This document shows positions 44,369-53,854 of a stretch of DNA of 64,000 nt, piece by piece (within the stretch, counting starts at the first letter, position 1; each line of letters begins with the position of its first letter). This stretch comes from Sagittula marina. GTDB taxonomy: Bacteria; Pseudomonadota; Alphaproteobacteria; Rhodobacterales; Rhodobacteraceae. The stretch lies in assembly GCF_014196795.1 (NCBI RefSeq), contig NZ_JACIEJ010000001.1:124001-188000 (forward strand), written 5' to 3'. Below the pieces are notes generated by a model. The model saw only the letters and a program-made list of their open reading frames with translations, did not search any database and was not told where the DNA came from. A program made the position numbers and the translations under genes.

Positions 44369-46420
44369 ATGACCGAGACGTCCCCGCATCCCGCCTATCG
44401 CGGCGATATCGACGGGCTGCGCGCCGTCGCAGTGCTGTCCGTGGTTCTGTATCACTTCGGTCTGCCGCTGCGGGGCGGATTTACCGGCGTCGATGTGTTC
44501 TTTGTCATCTCCGGCTATCTGATCGGCGGCCTGATGTGGCGCGAATACTGCGCGAATGACAAGATCCGTATCGGCGCGTTTTACCTGCGCCGGTTCCGAC
44601 GGCTGGCGCCTGCATTCTTTGCTATGGTGCTGGGGACGGCAGCGTTGGGCTGGGTGTTGCTTCTGCCCTTTGAGTATCGCGAGTTCGGCAAAAGCGCCGT
44701 TGCCGCCTCCTTCTACTTGTCCAACTTTCTGTTTTGGCGGCAGACGGGTTATTTCGACGCCGCAGCCCACGACAAACCGCTTTTGCACACCTGGTCGCTG
44801 GCGGTGGAAGAGCAGTTCTACATCTTCCTGCCGCTGATGTTCCTGCTGCTGGCGCGGTCCCGTCGCGCGATGATTTGGGCGCTGGTGGCGTGCTGGGCCG
44901 CGTCGCTTGTGGCCTGCGTCTTGATGACGCCGCAGTATCCGTCGGCCAGCTTCTACCTGTTTCCATTCCGCGCGTGGGAGATGCTCAGCGGCGTGTTGCT
45001 GGCCATTTGGGGCCAGACGCGAGGCACCCGGTGGGAGGGCTGGCGCGCGTTGAGCTGGGTGGGCCTCGGCCTCGTGCTTCTGTCCGTTGTGATGATACCA
45101 TCCGGGCCGCTGTTTCCCGGTCTGCTGGCGACCGTTCCGGTGCTCGGCACACTATTGGTGCTGGCCAACGGGAGGAACGACGGCGCGGTCAATCGTCTGC
45201 TGCGCCTCCCTGCTTTCAGGTTTTTCGGTCTGATTTCCTATTCGCTGTACCTGTGGCATTGGCCGGTTGTGACCCTGTCCAACAGTCTGCGGGACGGCTA
45301 CGCAAACCCGTTTGAGGCGCTGATCTGGATGGCGCTCTCCGTCGGTCTGGCATGGCTGTCATGGCGCTTTGTCGAACAGCCGGTGCGCCGGGCCGTTCGG
45401 CTGCCGGGCTGGGTTCTGGCGGGCGGAACAGTGCTCGCCAGCGCGGCCGTGTTGGGTTTCGGCCTGTTTTTGCGGGCTGAGGACGGTCTGCCCGGCAGGT
45501 TTGGGCCGGAGGCAGGGGTGCATATCGCGGCCTCAGCCGATTTCTTGCAGGATTTCAGCCGCTGCTACGTGGCCGACGATCTGCCTCTCGACGGGCTTGA
45601 GGTCTGTCCCATCGGCCCGGAGGGGCCGCCGCAGGTGCTGATCTGGGGCGACAGCCACGTGCGCGCGTTTTACGAGGGGCTGGCGCTTGCTGCTGATGAG
45701 GCCGGCGTGCCGGCCATGGTGCTGTGGCGCGCAGGTTGTCCACCGCTGATCGGCCTGCGCAAGGTCGAAAGCGCCGCAACACCGGCGCAGAACACAGCCT
45801 GTCGTCAGGCGAATATGCAAATCAAACAGGCGCTTGGCCGGTTGAACAGCGTTCAACGCGTTCTGTTGATCGGGCGATGGGGTTATTACGCGACGGGGCA
45901 GGGCACCGGGTTGGACGCGAACAACCTGATCTCCATCTTCCCCACAGAGCGGCCAGAGCGCGTCGCGGAACCGCAGGTGGATGTTCTGTCCGAGGCATCA
46001 GAGGCCACAGTCGACCAGCTCCTCCGCCAGTTTGGCGAGGTCTACGTGTTGCGCCAACCGCCCGAGGTTCCGTTCTACGACAGCCGCCGTGCCGCACGGG
46101 AGACCGCTCATGCAAGGCTTCCCTTCGCCGCCGAACCTGTGACGCAATCGGTGGTCCCGCGCGAGGATATCGCCGCCCGTGCTGCTTTGGCGGATGCGCC
46201 GTGGCGCGGTCTGGTGGCCTCGGGCCGCGTGGGCTGGCTGGACCCGTGGCCATGGCTCTGCGACGACGCGACGTGCAGCGCTGTGCACAGCGGCACCGGC
46301 CAGTACTTCGACAACAACCACATGACCAACAGCGCGGCCCGTCGTCTGCGCGATGTCTTTGCACCGGTGTTTCGCGGCGACGCGCGCGGCTCCGCTCTGA
46401 ATACGGTCCCTCTGCCATGA
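44369..46420 (+). CDS. Membrane O-acyltransferase with SGNH domain (OafA-like)
   Basis: This is a 683-residue protein. The N-terminal acyltransferase-3 domain (about ten membrane helices) has the typical RGDIDGLRAVAVLSVVLYHF, GGFTGVDVFFVISGYLI and HTWSLAVEEQFYIFLPL. The C-terminal periplasmic half is an SGNH domain with VLIWGDSHVRAF and a distal NHMTNSAARRL that supplies the His. Such proteins move an acyl group across the membrane and place it on polysaccharide sugars, most often as O-acetyl. Its stop overlaps the GMC start as ATGA, beginning an operon of three genes. Confidence 0.9.
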   Translation: MTETSPHPAYRGDIDGLRAVAVLSVVLYHFGLPLRGGFTGVDVFFVISGYLIGGLMWREYCANDKIRIGAFYLRRFRRLAPAFFAMVLGTAALGWVLLLPFEYREFGKSAVAASFYLSNFLFWRQTGYFDAAAHDKPLLHTWSLAVEEQFYIFLPLMFLLLARSRRAMIWALVACWAASLVACVLMTPQYPSASFYLFPFRAWEMLSGVLLAIWGQTRGTRWEGWRALSWVGLGLVLLSVVMIPSGPLFPGLLATVPVLGTLLVLANGRNDGAVNRLLRLPAFRFFGLISYSLYLWHWPVVTLSNSLRDGYANPFEALIWMALSVGLAWLSWRFVEQPVRRAVRLPGWVLAGGTVLASAAVLGFGLFLRAEDGLPGRFGPEAGVHIAASADFLQDFSRCYVADDLPLDGLEVCPIGPEGPPQVLIWGDSHVRAFYEGLALAADEAGVPAMVLWRAGCPPLIGLRKVESAATPAQNTACRQANMQIKQALGRLNSVQRVLLIGRWGYYATGQGTGLDANNLISIFPTERPERVAEPQVDVLSEASEATVDQLLRQFGEVYVLRQPPEVPFYDSRRAARETAHARLPFAAEPVTQSVVPREDIAARAALADAPWRGLVASGRVGWLDPWPWLCDDATCSAVHSGTGQYFDNNHMTNSAARRLRDVFAPVFRGDARGSALNTVPLP

Positions 46421-47931
46421 CCCTGTCGGACGGCGACTGGGATGTGCTGGTCATCGGCACGGGCATTGGCGGTGGCACGCTCGGCAGACGTCTGGCCGAA
46501 GCCGGTCAAAGGGTGCTGTTTCTCGAAAAAGGGCAGGCCGATGCGCGCAGCGCCGAAAATGGCCTGTCAGAGATCTTCGTGCCGGAGGCGCGCGCGAAAC
46601 GCGGGCTTTGGCCTCAACCCTTGTCGGTCGAGGTCGACGGCGTGACGCAATCGTTTTACGCGCCTTTGGGGTCCGGTCCGGGCGGCAGCTCGGTGTTCTA
46701 TGCCGCGACGCTGGAACGGCCGGAACGGCATGATCTTGAGGACACCCCGCAGCGCCCACATCCCACCGGCGGCTGGCCCTTGGGCTTTGACGCGCTGGCG
46801 CCTTTCTACGCAGAGGCCGCGCAGATGTATCGCGTTTACGGCACGCCTGATCCACTGTCAGATGAGGCCCCGCTGCCGCTGCGCGATCCGCCCGCTCTGA
46901 CCGCGGTGGAAATGGCGCTGATGAACAGATTTCGCGCCCGCGGCCTGCATCCCTATCACGCACACACAGCGGTGGAGCGCGCCGACGGCTGCCAGATGTG
47001 CCTTGGCCGCAAATGCCCGAAGGCGTGCAAGATGGATGGACGGTCCGCAGGGGTGGAGCCCGCTTTGGCCACCGGGCGGGCGGAGATGCTCACCGGGGCG
47101 GAGGTCACGCGGCTGGTGATGGACGGTCCGCGCGTCGCTGCGGTGGAGGCCGTGGTGGATGGGCAAACCCGCCGCTTTACCGCACGACGCTACGTGTTGG
47201 CGGCGGGCGCACTCGGGTCGCCTCAGGTGCTGTTGCGCTCCGCCTGTGCGGGATGGGAGGTGGGCGTGGCGAACGGCTCGGGCCTTGTCGGGCGGAACCT
47301 GATGTTTCACGTGAACGAAATGTTCGCGCTCTGGCCGCGTGTCGAAGGCCCGGCGACCAAGGCCGTGTCCCTGCGGGACTTCTACCACCGCGACGGGCAG
47401 CGGCTGGGCACGGTGCAAGCCATGGGCATCCGCGCCTCCTACGGTGAAATCGTGTTTTATCTCAACCGGATGCTGGCGGCCAAAGGCTGGTCCCGGCTGT
47501 CCCCGTTCACGCGTTTGCCGGCCGCGCTGGCCGCCCGGATGTTGGGGTCTGCGCAGATCTTCGTCGGACTGATGGAGGATCTGCCCTACGCCGAAAACCG
47601 GGTGGAGGCCGATGGCCGCGTCGTCTACCGCCTGTCGGAGGAGTTGAAGACCCGGCGCCGCGCGTTTCGTCGCGCGATCCGTCGCGGCCTGGGCGGCCGC
47701 TTCCTGAGCGTCACGCCGGAGCTGAACTGGGGCCACCCCTGCGGCAGTCTGCGGTTTGGCGATGATCCGGCGCAATCGGTGCTGCGGCCTGACGGGCGCG
47801 CGCATGAGGTCGACAACCTGTGGGTTGCGGATGCGTCTTTCATGCCGACCTCCATGGGTGTTAACCCAAGCCTGACAATCGCTGCCTATGCGCTTTCGGT
47901 GGCGGCGGGACTGCTGGAGCATGACGGATGA
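46417..47931 (+). CDS. GMC family FAD-dependent oxidoreductase
   Basis: This is a 504-residue flavoprotein. The FAD Rossmann motif is VIGTGIGGGTLGRRLAEAG (residues about 12-30). The C-terminal GMC segment has HPCGSLRFGDDP and VADASFMPTSMGVNPSLTIAA, with the catalytic His/Asn region. A four-cysteine cluster, CQMCLGRKCPKACK, sits near residue 190 and is shared by some cholesterol-oxidase-like GMC proteins. It is coupled (ATGA) to the acyltransferase before and the SDR after, so an alcohol or sugar on the polysaccharide or its precursor is the probable substrate. A larger open frame from 45724 is not used. Confidence 0.87.
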   Translation: MTLSDGDWDVLVIGTGIGGGTLGRRLAEAGQRVLFLEKGQADARSAENGLSEIFVPEARAKRGLWPQPLSVEVDGVTQSFYAPLGSGPGGSSVFYAATLERPERHDLEDTPQRPHPTGGWPLGFDALAPFYAEAAQMYRVYGTPDPLSDEAPLPLRDPPALTAVEMALMNRFRARGLHPYHAHTAVERADGCQMCLGRKCPKACKMDGRSAGVEPALATGRAEMLTGAEVTRLVMDGPRVAAVEAVVDGQTRRFTARRYVLAAGALGSPQVLLRSACAGWEVGVANGSGLVGRNLMFHVNEMFALWPRVEGPATKAVSLRDFYHRDGQRLGTVQAMGIRASYGEIVFYLNRMLAAKGWSRLSPFTRLPAALAARMLGSAQIFVGLMEDLPYAENRVEADGRVVYRLSEELKTRRRAFRRAIRRGLGGRFLSVTPELNWGHPCGSLRFGDDPAQSVLRPDGRAHEVDNLWVADASFMPTSMGVNPSLTIAAYALSVAAGLLEHDG

Positions 47932-48695
47932 AGATCACACCGAAGGACGGCATCGTTGTCGTGACCGGCGCAGGCTCTGGTCTGGGGCGCGCCATGGCCC
48001 GGCAATTCTGCGCGGCGGGCTTCACCGTGGTTGGCATGGGGCGGCAGGCGGAGACCCTGGCCAAAACCGGCGCGGGGCTGGATCGGTTTCATCCGGTTGT
48101 GCTGGATGTCTCTGACGGTGGCGCCGTCACGCGCGAATTTTCCCGGTTGCGCGACGGGGTTGGCCCAGTTGCCGTGCTGGTGAACAACGCCGCCGTCTAC
48201 CCGAGGAAAGATTTTCTGAGCGAAACCGGCGACAGCTTCATGCAGACGGTGAACACGAACCTCGGCGGGACCGTGCATTGCACGCGTGCGGCGCTGGCGG
48301 GCATGGTTCAGACCGGGCGGGGCCGGATTCTCAACGTGGCGACCTTTGCCGACGTGGCGCCACTGCCGACCGCATCCGCCTACGCCGTATCCAAGGGCGC
48401 GGCGCGCATATTTACCCGCGCGGTGGTGGCCGATCTGGGGGACCGTTTTCCCGGCATCGTCATGTCTGACTGGATGCCGGGGATGCTGGCGACGAAAATG
48501 GGCATTGCCGACGGGCTAGACCCGGAGGTGACGGCGGCTTGGGGCGTGCAACTGGCGCTGTCATGCGATCGGTCCCTGACCGGCTCCGTGTTCGAGATGG
48601 ACCATGAGGTTCTGGAACCGCGCGGCCTGAAATCCCGGCTGAAGGATGTGATCCTGTTGCGACGCAAGCGCGCCCGCAGGGTGTCCGAGATCTGA
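47928..48695 (+). CDS. Short-chain dehydrogenase/reductase
   Basis: This 255-residue classical SDR has VVVTGAGSGLGRAMARQF at residues 10-27, NNAAVYP, and the catalytic YAVSKGAAR. It overlaps the GMC stop by ATGA. The GMC oxidoreductase and this SDR could act in opposite directions on one hydroxyl, giving epimerisation (inference). It converges with the GT4 gene at 48719; the 23 bases between hold no terminator I can see. Confidence 0.88.
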   Translation: MKITPKDGIVVVTGAGSGLGRAMARQFCAAGFTVVGMGRQAETLAKTGAGLDRFHPVVLDVSDGGAVTREFSRLRDGVGPVAVLVNNAAVYPRKDFLSETGDSFMQTVNTNLGGTVHCTRAALAGMVQTGRGRILNVATFADVAPLPTASAYAVSKGAARIFTRAVVADLGDRFPGIVMSDWMPGMLATKMGIADGLDPEVTAAWGVQLALSCDRSLTGSVFEMDHEVLEPRGLKSRLKDVILLRRKRARRVSEI

Positions 48696-48718
48696 CCCAG
48701 CGGGGGCGTCGGCGGCGC

Positions 48719-50011
48719 CTACAGTAGGTGCGGCTTCGGTGCGGGCTGGCCGCTACCGACCCAGCGGTAAACCTTTGCGATCTGTTCTGCCTTGCGTGAC
48801 CATAGAAAGGCGTCCTGAACGCGCTGAAAAGCCGTCTCTGCCAGCGGCGCCAGCCGATCTGGCGCCTCGGTCAGCCGCGTCAACTCGCGGCGAAAGTCCG
48901 CGACGATCTGATCCCGCGATCCGATCGGCACCTTGATACCGGTGGTGTTGTCCACCAATTCTCCGGGGCCTGCGTAATCCACGATCAGGGGCGGCACGCC
49001 GAGGGCCATCGCCTCCAGCACAACACCACCGCCGAATTCACGGATCGACGGAAAGGCGAACAGATGGCTTTGGCACAGCACATCCTGCACCCGGTCATGC
49101 GCCTGCCAGCCGTGAAATGTCACAGCCGCGCCAATGCCAAGCCGCTCCGCCTGTGCGCGCAGCTCTGGCATCATCGGCCCGTCGCCCACCAGATCGAGCC
49201 TCATCCGGCCTTCGCGCAGCAGATCGGCTGCCGCATCCAGCAGCATGTCCGGTCCTTTGTAGGGCACGAGCCTTCCGATGAAACACACACGCAAGGGGCC
49301 ATCGGCTGGCGTGGCACGGCGATTGAACCGCTTGGGATCAATGCCATTTTCTGGAAGCCACAGCGTCTTGTGCTGATGGCGTTCCGGGATTTCCGACGCC
49401 GTGTACCGGCTGCCCGCCAGAATGGCGCTGGCGTGATCCAATGTGGCGCTTGCCCCCGGCAACAGCTTGTAGACGCGGCGCAGCGGCGCGAGGAACTCCT
49501 TCTCCGCGCGGCGAATGTGATCGAACGCCTCGGGCCAGGGCACGCCACCATTCAACGGCCCCAGCACAAAAGGCACGCCCACCGCCGCACATTTCCGGGC
49601 GAGGGAGGATGGCGACGTCGGCGACAGCGGCGTCACACGATGCACGATGTCGTAGTCGCCGCGCGTGATTGCCGGGCCAAACCTTCGCCAGACAAGTCGT
49701 TCAAAATACGGATAGGACAGGGCATTCACCGCCTGTACGATGGTCCAGCCCTTGCCGTCTCCCATGCGCAGCTTTTCGGCCAGGGCCCACATCGGCTTGG
49801 CAAAGCGTTCTGAATCGATGGCGGTGAAGTCTTGGCCTTCGATCAGTCCGGCACGCAGGATGGCGTCGCGGTTGCGGACCTGCGTCACGAGGTGCACATC
49901 CGCGACCTCGCGCAGCGCAGAGGCCAGCGACCACCCCACCAAAGGCACGGACACCCATTCGGGATTGGCCGCTTCGGCAATGATCAGAACGCGTGGACGA
50001 GGGTGGGTCAT
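48719..50011 (-). CDS. Glycosyltransferase family 4
   Basis: This is a 430-residue GT-B enzyme. It begins MTHPRPRVLIIAEAANPEWV and carries VCFIGRLVPYKGPDMLLDAA and FPSIREFGGGVVLEAMALGVPPLIV (EX7E). The ATG at 50011 overlaps the stop of the upstream Wzy-like gene as ATGA, so the two are one operon. The gene before it in transcription codes for the polymerase, which suggests this enzyme builds the same repeat unit. Confidence 0.88.
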   Translation of the reverse strand: MTHPRPRVLIIAEAANPEWVSVPLVGWSLASALREVADVHLVTQVRNRDAILRAGLIEGQDFTAIDSERFAKPMWALAEKLRMGDGKGWTIVQAVNALSYPYFERLVWRRFGPAITRGDYDIVHRVTPLSPTSPSSLARKCAAVGVPFVLGPLNGGVPWPEAFDHIRRAEKEFLAPLRRVYKLLPGASATLDHASAILAGSRYTASEIPERHQHKTLWLPENGIDPKRFNRRATPADGPLRVCFIGRLVPYKGPDMLLDAAADLLREGRMRLDLVGDGPMMPELRAQAERLGIGAAVTFHGWQAHDRVQDVLCQSHLFAFPSIREFGGGVVLEAMALGVPPLIVDYAGPGELVDNTTGIKVPIGSRDQIVADFRRELTRLTEAPDRLAPLAETAFQRVQDAFLWSRKAEQIAKVYRWVGSGQPAPKPHLL

Positions 50012-51444
50012 CGGATCACGGGCTCCCATTTCAGCGGCTTGGAAACCGGCTTTTGCGTATCATCCACCGGTTGGGGAGGAGAGGTAAGGCGTGCCGTGCG
50101 CAGCTGCTCGGCATAGCCCAAAAGCGCCCCGCACAGCAGCCACGTCAAAGGTGTAAGCGTGGCATTGGGCACCATATCGGCAAGGTTCAAAGCCAGCAGC
50201 AGCGCCAGTGGACCGACCAGAGGCGACACTTGCGCCACGTCCAGCCTGCGCGCCAGCCTGACTTCCTGTGCGATCATCACCAGCGGCAGCAGAATCAGCC
50301 CGAACTCGGCGGCGAAACCGACCCAGCCGTAGACGCCGATGGTGATGATCCAGCGGCCATCGGTGACCGTCAGGATGAAACCGGTGATCGGGTCCAGAAT
50401 GTGATTGCGGCCCCAACTGCCCCACCCGAACAGCGGCTTCAGGTAGGCGCGGTCCAGCAGCGTGTTCTCGTTCATGAAGCGGAACCGCAGAGATGCCGCC
50501 CGGTCCGGATCAATGGCAGCGGCGCGGGCGAGGAGCGTTTCCTCCGGCACCAGCGCAAAGCCCTTCAGGATGGGATAGATCAGCGCGATCACGCCGATAA
50601 CGATGGCGAGGCGGATCTGCCAACGGACAGGCAGACAGATCACCGCCGGCGCGGCGACGGCAAACAGGATCACCGCACCCATGGATTTTGCCATGACCAG
50701 GATCATCGACAACCAAAGCGCTGCGAGCAAAAACTTTACCTTCTGCTCGCCGGGGGACAGCCGCCACAGACCCCAGGCGGCCGTCGCTGCCATGAAGGTG
50801 TAGAAGGCGACCCAAAGCCCGTGATATAGGAAAACGACCGGTCGGTAGCCGCCAAAGCGGACGCTCTGTCCGAAGTAATGCTGATAATAGCCGTAAATCC
50901 ACATGTTCAGCTGCGGAGACATGCGGATTTCGATCAGCATGAGCGCCGAATACACCAGCCCCCCAATCATCAGCGCCTTGAGCAGCTCGCGTTGTGCCCC
51001 CCCCGAAGACAGGAACTGCCGCGCCATCAAGAAGGGCAGCAGCACCAGAAATTGCTGCACGGACAGCGCGATCATGTCCTTTACCCCCAGCGGCGGCAGG
51101 CCGACCTCCCCCCATATCACAGGCTCGCCGTTGGTGAGCACTGTCAGGATGGGCGACAGCACAAACGTCAGCACAAAGGCTTTGCCGATCATCGACTGCG
51201 GCAGCAGCGAGGCCGACAGCTTTCGCCGCCACAGGACGGTGGCAAAGGCGAACAGCGCGGGAATGTTGTGCTTGGTCAGAGGCGGCGCAGCGGGCAGGTC
51301 AAAGACGGCGGGCGGTTCCGGCAAGAACAGGTATCCCAGCAGGATCGACCAGATCAACGCGCGGTCGGCGGGCAGCTTCCCGAACAGTGCCATCACCACC
51401 AGCGGAAAGCAGGCGAGGGCAAGAAAGGCGAGAGGATTGGGCAT
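50008..51444 (-). CDS. O-antigen ligase/Wzy-like polymerase (WzyC superfamily)
   Basis: This is a 478-residue protein with about twelve hydrophobic helices and one large periplasmic loop near residues 285-345 (ALVPEETLLARAAAIDPD, RFRFMNENTLLDRAYLKPLFGWGSWG). The GxGxxG-like FGWGSWG and the preceding Arg-rich loop fit WzyC-type polymerases and ligases. It would polymerise flipped units in the periplasm or ligate them. I chose the ATG at 51444; an in-frame TTG at 51477 would add eleven residues. It is divergent from the GT4 gene at 51666. Confidence 0.82.
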   Translation of the reverse strand: MPNPLAFLALACFPLVVMALFGKLPADRALIWSILLGYLFLPEPPAVFDLPAAPPLTKHNIPALFAFATVLWRRKLSASLLPQSMIGKAFVLTFVLSPILTVLTNGEPVIWGEVGLPPLGVKDMIALSVQQFLVLLPFLMARQFLSSGGAQRELLKALMIGGLVYSALMLIEIRMSPQLNMWIYGYYQHYFGQSVRFGGYRPVVFLYHGLWVAFYTFMAATAAWGLWRLSPGEQKVKFLLAALWLSMILVMAKSMGAVILFAVAAPAVICLPVRWQIRLAIVIGVIALIYPILKGFALVPEETLLARAAAIDPDRAASLRFRFMNENTLLDRAYLKPLFGWGSWGRNHILDPITGFILTVTDGRWIITIGVYGWVGFAAEFGLILLPLVMIAQEVRLARRLDVAQVSPLVGPLALLLALNLADMVPNATLTPLTWLLCGALLGYAEQLRTARLTSPPQPVDDTQKPVSKPLKWEPVIR

Positions 51445-51665
51445 CTGTGCGCGAACAGCCTTGGATCGGTTTGCCAAGGATTACCATCCGCATCGGGCGA
51501 AGTCGCGTCAGCTTTGCGTCCGATCTGTGGAAATGGAAACGTTACCTGTGGTGTTCCAGCCACTGTTTAGGCCATGGAGGCGGTATCGTCAGCGTCGTCA
51601 CACTCTTGCCCAAAAGGCGGGGCAGGCGCTGGACTGTCTATTGGTTCGATATTCTGGAGCTTGTC

Positions 51666-52820
51666 ATGCCTTCTCTGCGCATTGCCTATCTCTGCGATAT
51701 GCCCCCGAGCGACCGGAACATCTATTCCGGCGGCAATGCCCGTATTTTCGATGCGCTCAAGGATCATGCAGACAGCGTGACGGTGTTGCCGCAGGACTGG
51801 GGCGCCGCCGAACCTCTTCGACAAGCGATTCTCAAGACGTCCACCGGGATGAACATGCGTCTGCGCTGGCGTGCGCATTATGCCCTGCGCGGGATCATCG
51901 CGCGGCGGGTGCAGCGGGCCTTGCAGGCAGGGACGTATGACGTGCTGTTCGGCACCTATGCGCTGCACGCCATGGCAGGGGTGACAGCGCCCAAAGGCAT
52001 GGTGACCGCCTTTACCGCCGACGCGCTGCAATCGGTGTTTCGCGAGTCCGTTCTGGGCACGCATCACGAACAGCGCTTGATTGGACGGGTCACGAATGGC
52101 TGGGTGGAACGGCGCGAGCGTGAGGCGCTTCAAGGTCTGGACCTCGGGCTCTGGCCCTCCGAGTGGCTGCGTGACGCGGTGGAGGCACGCTACAACCTGC
52201 CCGCCGACGTCAGCCATGTGGTGGAATGGGGTGCCAACATACCGCCGCCGCCCGCGCCGGCGCCGCGCAGCCTGTCGTCCTCGGTGCGTCTGCTGGTCAT
52301 CGGCCGCGATTGGTTCGCCAAGGGAGGCCCGACGGCTTTTGACACCATGCAGATCCTGCGCGCGCGCGGCATGGATGCACGGTTGACCGTGATCGGTTGC
52401 ATCCCGCCAGAGCGCTATCGTTCAGACCATGTGACCGTGCACCCTCAGTTGAACAAAGCCGTGCCAGCCGAACTGGCGACCTTTCAAAACGCACTGTCAG
52501 AGGCGCATTTCCTCGTCATGCCGTCGTTTGAAAGTTACGGCTTCGCCTTTTGCGAGGCATCTGCCTACGGTCTGCCCGCGCTGTGCTTGCGGGTCGGCGG
52601 CGTGCCTGTGCGCGAGGGCGAGAACGGCCATGCCCTGCCGCCGGGCTCAGGGCCAGAGGATTTTGCCGACATCATCGCGACCTACCATGCCGCGCCGGAG
52701 AGGTACGCGGACCTCAGCCGCTCCGCGCGCAAGGTTTACGAACAGCGCCTGAACTGGGACGCCTGGGCACGCCGTTCCACAGCGCTGATGCGGCAGGCGG
52801 TGGCTGAAAAGCGCAGCTAA
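51666..52820 (+). CDS. Glycosyltransferase family 4 (right end of the polysaccharide locus)
   Basis: The protein is 384 residues and begins MPSLRIAYLCDMPPSDRNIY. The donor domain includes RLLVIGRDWFAKGGPTAFD and FLVMPSFESYGFAFCEASAYGLPAL (EX7E) with RVGGVPVREGENG. GGAG lies six bases before the ATG; the frame is open upstream to 51387 but that part overlaps the divergent gene. It is the last clear polysaccharide gene. The N-terminal segment is unusually short in recognised motifs, so its acceptor is uncertain. Confidence 0.83.
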   Translation: MPSLRIAYLCDMPPSDRNIYSGGNARIFDALKDHADSVTVLPQDWGAAEPLRQAILKTSTGMNMRLRWRAHYALRGIIARRVQRALQAGTYDVLFGTYALHAMAGVTAPKGMVTAFTADALQSVFRESVLGTHHEQRLIGRVTNGWVERREREALQGLDLGLWPSEWLRDAVEARYNLPADVSHVVEWGANIPPPPAPAPRSLSSSVRLLVIGRDWFAKGGPTAFDTMQILRARGMDARLTVIGCIPPERYRSDHVTVHPQLNKAVPAELATFQNALSEAHFLVMPSFESYGFAFCEASAYGLPALCLRVGGVPVREGENGHALPPGSGPEDFADIIATYHAAPERYADLSRSARKVYEQRLNWDAWARRSTALMRQAVAEKRS

Positions 52821-52885
52821 CTCTCGCGCAAGGGATGTGGTAGCCAAGGGAGAGACGGTACAACGCGACTCGGTTGGTGGAAAAA

Positions 52886-53833
52886 ATGGCAGATCTGACG
52901 GAACACGGCGTGACAACGCGCGACGACTTGGCGGCACGGCACGCGGTCTCGGGCACAACGGTCGAGGCGATGATGGTGTCGGTCGTCAACGGCGGCGGCA
53001 CGCAGGCGCAATTCTCCATCCCCGAACTGGGCGGCATGGGGCAATGGTCTCGCGGCGGCATGACCATGGTGGGCGACATGTTCAACACCGGGCTCAAGGC
53101 GCGGGTGTCGAACCTCTGCGAGGATATCGCGCAGGCCGCCGGACAAGGCCCGCTGTTCAAACGGGGGGAGCCGCAGGGCAATTGGCAGGGTCAGTCGCAA
53201 TCGCAGGGGTCTGGCAATGGATTTGGCTCCATGTCGATGCACAGCGGTGGCTGGTGGCCAGAAACGCTGGGCCAGCCCTCGGCCCAGGGCTCTCAGAACG
53301 ATATGTCCTACGCGATCTTCCCGGACCGGCAGCGTCTGGCAGTCAATCTGGCGGGCAGGGTCACGGTGCATGACACCGGTGACCACCTGATCACAGGCAT
53401 TTCGCAGCAGCAGGGACATGGGCGCAACTGGACCTTCACCAGCCAATACGGCGCGGTGGATCTGGCGGCGATGCCCGTGGTCTTTGGCGAGGACGCGACC
53501 AAAGAGACCACGCCGGATACAGTCAGGACATCGACGCCCACCACGCCCACCGTCGCGGATCAGTCCACTGAAACCTGGGCCCCAACCACGGCGGACGCCG
53601 ACGCACCGGAAAACTTCTTTGACCCGATGCAGCCAGAGGCGGACATGCCCGACCTGGAAGCCGCGCCGCAGGCCTCGAAGGGATCTGCACCGTCCGCCTC
53701 CGGGGCGCAATTGCTGACCGATGCCGACCAGATCTTTGCCGCACTGCAAAAGCTGGGCGACCTGCACGACCTCAACATCCTGTCGGACGAGGAATTTGCC
53801 ATCAAGAAAGCAGAGCTGCTGGCGCGGCTCTGA
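52886..53833 (+). CDS. SHOCT-domain protein of unknown function
   Basis: This is a 315-residue soluble protein. Residues about 15-70 are ordered and glycine-rich; the middle (about 100-125 and 205-260) is low complexity, rich in Gln/Ser/Gly and then Thr/Pro/Asp. The last 30 residues (ALQKLGDLHDLNILSDEEF...) are a clear SHOCT module. The rest matches no family I recognise. SHOCT modules are short oligomerisation segments without enzyme activity. I chose the ATG at 52886 over a TTG four codons earlier. It may be operonic with the membrane protein 21 bases downstream. Confidence 0.65.
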   Translation: MADLTEHGVTTRDDLAARHAVSGTTVEAMMVSVVNGGGTQAQFSIPELGGMGQWSRGGMTMVGDMFNTGLKARVSNLCEDIAQAAGQGPLFKRGEPQGNWQGQSQSQGSGNGFGSMSMHSGGWWPETLGQPSAQGSQNDMSYAIFPDRQRLAVNLAGRVTVHDTGDHLITGISQQQGHGRNWTFTSQYGAVDLAAMPVVFGEDATKETTPDTVRTSTPTTPTVADQSTETWAPTTADADAPENFFDPMQPEADMPDLEAAPQASKGSAPSASGAQLLTDADQIFAALQKLGDLHDLNILSDEEFAIKKAELLARL

Positions 53834-53854
53834 TCAGCATCAGGGAACACTGGC

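Noticed and set aside
45724-46416. Long N-terminal extension of the GMC open frame
   Set aside because: It lies wholly in the acyltransferase gene; the ATG in the ATGA overlap at 46417 fits the FAD-binding start.
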